8,489 nucleotides of DNA from assembly GCA_031282905.1 (NCBI GenBank), contig JAITCV010000162.1, forward strand, positions 1-8,489, read 5' to 3'. Source of the DNA: Azoarcus sp. Its GTDB lineage: Bacteria > Pseudomonadota > Gammaproteobacteria > Burkholderiales > Rhodocyclaceae. The notes under the pieces are model-generated. The model was given only the letters and a program-made list of their open reading frames with translations. It was not told the DNA's origin and searched no databases. Both the position numbers and the translations under genes were made by a program. Positions 6,847 through 8,489 of this stretch are shown piece after piece (within the stretch, counting starts at the first letter, position 1; the number at the start of each line of letters is the position of its first letter).

Positions 6847-7859
6847 TACGCCTTGATCAGCCGTTGGCGCTCGATTTGTGCCCAGCCCGGCGAGCGTTCG
6901 ATGAGTCTGGTGGCTGCGGCGATGCAGGCGGCGCGGGGGGCTGCGTCGAGCGCGTCGAGCCAGCGCCGGGGCAATGCCGCCTGGCCCGCAAGCGCGCCAA
7001 GCATCATTCCCGCAATGGCGGCGGTCGTGTCCGCGTCGCCGCCGCGATTGACGATGTCGATGATTGCGCCCTCGAAAGCAGGAAACGCTGCCATGCCCTG
7101 AAAAACAACCCGCATGGTATCGACAATGTAAGCACTCGGGTTATCGACGCGACGGCCATGGAATTCGAACAGCGGGTGTTCGATGGCAAGTTGCCGCGCC
7201 CGTTCCATCAGGGCCGCCTGTCCGCCGCCGCGCAGCGCGATCTGCACCATGTCGATCACGCACAGGGTGGCGGCATCGGTGAGCGGGTTGTTGTGGGTCA
7301 CGCGCGCCTGGGCGAGCGTGGCGGAAACAATCGAATCAGGGGCGCCGCCGAAAAGCGCGAGCGCCACAGGAAGACAACGCATGGTCGCTCCGTTGCCAGC
7401 GTCGTCCGATGGCACGGTGATCGCGCTGCCCGACAAGCGCCAGCGCACAATGCCCCGACGCACGGTGTGGCCGATGTCGACTGGTTTGCCGCGCATCCAG
7501 GTATCGAAGGCGCGCGCACAGGTTTCGGCGTCTGGTATTTCGATGTCTTGACCATCGCCCCGAGCGCCTCCCGCGTGTTCCAGCCACGCATCCGCCAGCG
7601 CCAGGGTCATGGTCGTATCGTCGGTTACGCCGCCGGGTTTGAGCCTCAGCCAGCCGCCGCCACGAATGCGGTCATGTACGCCATACTGCGCCTGGATTTC
7701 CCTCGGCGTCATGAATTCGACCGTCGCGCCGAGCGCATCGCCGATGGATAGCCCCAGCATCGCGCCGCAAGCCCGGTCACGCAATACTTGCGCGCTGACG
7801 TCGAGCCGAAAATCGCCGTTGTCATTCACCTCATTCTCCCCTTGTTCCTCGTCCCCCAT
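6846..7859 (-). CDS. ADP-ribosylglycohydrolase family protein (DraG/ARH-like)
   Basis: Members remove ADP-ribose from proteins or small ADP-ribosylated molecules, using two metal ions in an all-alpha fold; DraG reactivates nitrogenase reductase. The hallmarks are present in order: GLSIGDALGATVE (36-48), TDDTTM (79-84, metal-binding Asp pair), GNGATMR (155-161), THNN (188-191) and GGDADTTAAIAG (273-284, second metal-binding cluster). The 337-residue length is normal for a single-domain enzyme. No nitrogenase genes are near, so DraG itself is not implied and the substrate is unknown. ATG 7859 has only AAGGTG about 3 nt upstream. The GTG at 7829 (residue 11) follows AAGGGGAG at 6 nt and may be the true start, since residues 1-20 are not part of the conserved core. 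The nadM-like remnant on the far side of uup also belongs to NAD/ADP-ribose metabolism, but no operon link is possible because the genes face different ways. Confidence 0.92.
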   Translation of the reverse strand: MGDEEQGENEVNDNGDFRLDVSAQVLRDRACGAMLGLSIGDALGATVEFMTPREIQAQYGVHDRIRGGGWLRLKPGGVTDDTTMTLALADAWLEHAGGARGDGQDIEIPDAETCARAFDTWMRGKPVDIGHTVRRGIVRWRLSGSAITVPSDDAGNGATMRCLPVALALFGGAPDSIVSATLAQARVTHNNPLTDAATLCVIDMVQIALRGGGQAALMERARQLAIEHPLFEFHGRRVDNPSAYIVDTMRVVFQGMAAFPAFEGAIIDIVNRGGDADTTAAIAGMMLGALAGQAALPRRWLDALDAAPRAACIAAATRLIERSPGWAQIERQRLIKA

Positions 7860-7930
7860 TCACCTTGAGCGCTCCACGGCGCGAGTCAGTTTGCCACTTT
7901 CCCAAGGGTTGATGGCGATCAATCCTATGG

Positions 7931-8088
7931 TACTTTGGATCGCACATTCCCATGGTGGTGGGCCATCCTGTCCTCGAGGACGACGAATACATCCGTAACG
8001 GTGTGGCCGAGATCTTCATGGCGGTCGAACCGTCGAACCCCTTGCGGGCCAACGCACGGTCAAGATCACGGAACGGCGTACCCGTCTG
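7931..8088 (+). pseudogene. IS630-type transposase fragment, frameshifted
   Basis: Two plus-strand frames together resemble the middle of IS630-family transposases, DDE enzymes that insert at TA sites. From about 7931 the first frame reads IPMVVGHPVLEDDEYIRNG and then VAEIFMAVEP. The match then moves to the frame reading EPLAGQRTVKITERRTR, ending near 8085. The break is explained exactly by a perfect tandem duplication of GTCGAACC (8024-8031 and 8032-8039). Removing one copy gives AVEPLAGQRTVK in one frame. The catalytic region and both gene ends are missing. The right edge runs into CRISPR-repeat-like sequence. The assignment rests on motif memory; a relative in another DDE group is possible. 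Confidence 0.6.
8024..8039. repeat. 8-bp tandem duplication breaking the transposase frame
   Basis: GTCGAACC occurs twice in direct succession with no mismatch. This length gives a frameshift in the surrounding IS630-like coding sequence, at the point where the protein match changes frame. Confidence 0.85.
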
Positions 8089-8096
8089 GGGAACAC
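8068..8096 (-). repeat. Possible chimeric, decayed terminal CRISPR repeat
   Basis: This 29-bp stretch begins 60 bp before the first clear repeat, against 61 bp for all the others. Its right half keeps ACCCG (8080-8084) and TGGGGAAC (8087-8094) of the CRISPR repeat at the right positions. Its left half does not match and instead continues the IS630-like reading TERRTR. It may be a terminal repeat fused to transposase DNA at a short shared ACCCG, or a chance likeness. Confidence 0.4.
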
Positions 8097-8127
8097 CGCC
8101 GACTAGCGTGCCGTGTACCACGGAGAA

Positions 8128-8400
8128 TGGTTCATCCCCCGACGCGTGGGGAAATCGGACTGTCACCGGAATGGTTATCGGAGACCGGCGGTTCATCCCC
8201 GCTCGCGTGGGGAAATCGTTTGCCATGCGAAAAGGCTCAAGAGGAACTGCGGTTCATCCCCACCCGCGTGGGGAACTCGAGAGCGGCGCGATGACCATCA
8301 AACGCTCCACCGGTTCATCCCCACCCACGTGGGGAACTCGGCTCGGGCCGTCGTATCCTTGATCTCGCTGCCGGTTCATCCCCACCCGCGTGGGGAACTC
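8128..8400 (-). CRISPR. Type I-E CRISPR array: 5 repeats, 4 spacers
   Basis: Repeats of 29 bp lie at 8128-8156, 8189-8217, 8250-8278, 8311-8339 and 8372-8400, exactly 61 bp apart, with 32-bp spacers at 8157-8188, 8218-8249, 8279-8310 and 8340-8371. On the plus strand the repeat begins CGGTTCATCCCC and ends GTGGGGAACTC. On the minus strand it begins GAGTTCCCC and ends GATGAACCG, like the E. coli type I-E repeat, so Cascade-type effectors would process minus-strand RNA. The stem is CCCCAC/GTGGGG. Against the repeat at 8372, mismatches going left are 0, 1, 0, 3 and 5. That decay marks the left as the old trailer end and the right as the leader end, in agreement with the repeat orientation. No cas gene is in the window; they may lie to the right or elsewhere. 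Short open frames across the array are artefacts. Spacer targets cannot be judged here. Confidence 0.97.
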
Positions 8401-8489
8401 ACTTCCTCCATCTCCATGAAAAACCACGGAAATTTCGGAGGGTTCGATTCTACCAACCCAAACGCATGCCAAACAAATCAAATTGTCAA
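8401..8489 (-). promoter_or_regulatory. CRISPR leader with probable promoter
   Basis: This AT-richer stretch borders the best-preserved repeat and, on the minus strand, leads into the array. It contains TAGAAT (8452-8447) with TTGTTT (8476-8471) 18 bp upstream, a plausible promoter that would start transcripts near 8440. A perfect TTGACA lies at the very edge (8489-8484), but the hexamer 17 bp beyond it (TGCGTT) is poor. The leader probably continues past the window. Confidence 0.5.

Noticed and set aside
6864..7751. 295-codon plus-strand open frame opposite the ARH gene
   Set aside because: The minus frame carries all ADP-ribosylglycohydrolase motifs; the plus frame has none that I recognise.
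6747..7859. DraG nitrogenase-regulation system
   Set aside because: Only the hydrolase family is supported; no DraT or nif genes are in the window.
7831..8481. Open frames running through the CRISPR array
   Set aside because: They translate repeats (for example GSSPxAWGN and FPTRVGMNR), a known artefact of type I-E arrays.
1..8489. A new multi-gene defence system combining the TPR protein, membrane protein, ABC-F and ARH genes
   Set aside because: The genes differ in strand, lack tight spacing and include clear remnants; nothing in the sequence ties them together apart from nearness to a CRISPR array.

Overview
The window looks like accessory chromosome of a proteobacterium. A beta- or gammaproteobacterium fits best, because of the Uup-type ABC-F protein, the fused NMN-adenylyltransferase/Nudix family seen as a remnant, the E. 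coli-like type I-E CRISPR repeat and the GC-rich codon use. This is inference from family resemblance; there is no rRNA or other taxonomic marker.

Layout, left to right. (1) 1-2593, minus strand: an exported protein built almost wholly from about 19 TPR-like units. Its C-terminus lies beyond the left edge. The gene carries a recent in-frame 84-bp tandem duplication. (2) 2600-3082: no intact gene. It holds a probable promoter for the TPR gene, the 3' half of a decayed IS200/IS605-type tnpA, and a perfect GC-rich palindrome flanked by near-identical 12-bp direct repeats. (3) 3083-4324, minus: a multi-pass membrane protein of unknown function. (4) 4539-4753, plus: a broken, truncated nadM-like gene. 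(5) 4842-6746, plus: an intact Uup-like ABC-F ATPase. (6) 6846-7859, minus, convergent with uup: an ADP-ribosylglycohydrolase (DraG/ARH family). (7) 7931-8088: a fragment of an IS630-type transposase broken by an 8-bp duplication. It runs into what may be a chimeric, decayed terminal CRISPR repeat. (8) 8128-8400: a small type I-E CRISPR array with five 29-bp repeats and four 32-bp spacers. It reads on the minus strand, with its leader at the right edge; any cas genes would lie beyond the window.

The genes do not form one pathway. The only metabolic link is between the nadM-like remnant (NAD synthesis and ADP-ribose hydrolysis) and the ADP-ribosylglycohydrolase (ADP-ribose release). They flank uup and may be what is left of an older NAD/ADP-ribose group. 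Broken genes, insertion-sequence scraps and a decaying array end mark the region as a site of repeated rearrangement. I see no convincing evidence of a new defence or other multi-gene system. The least explained parts are the TPR protein, the membrane protein, the palindrome between direct repeats, and the IS630/CRISPR junction.
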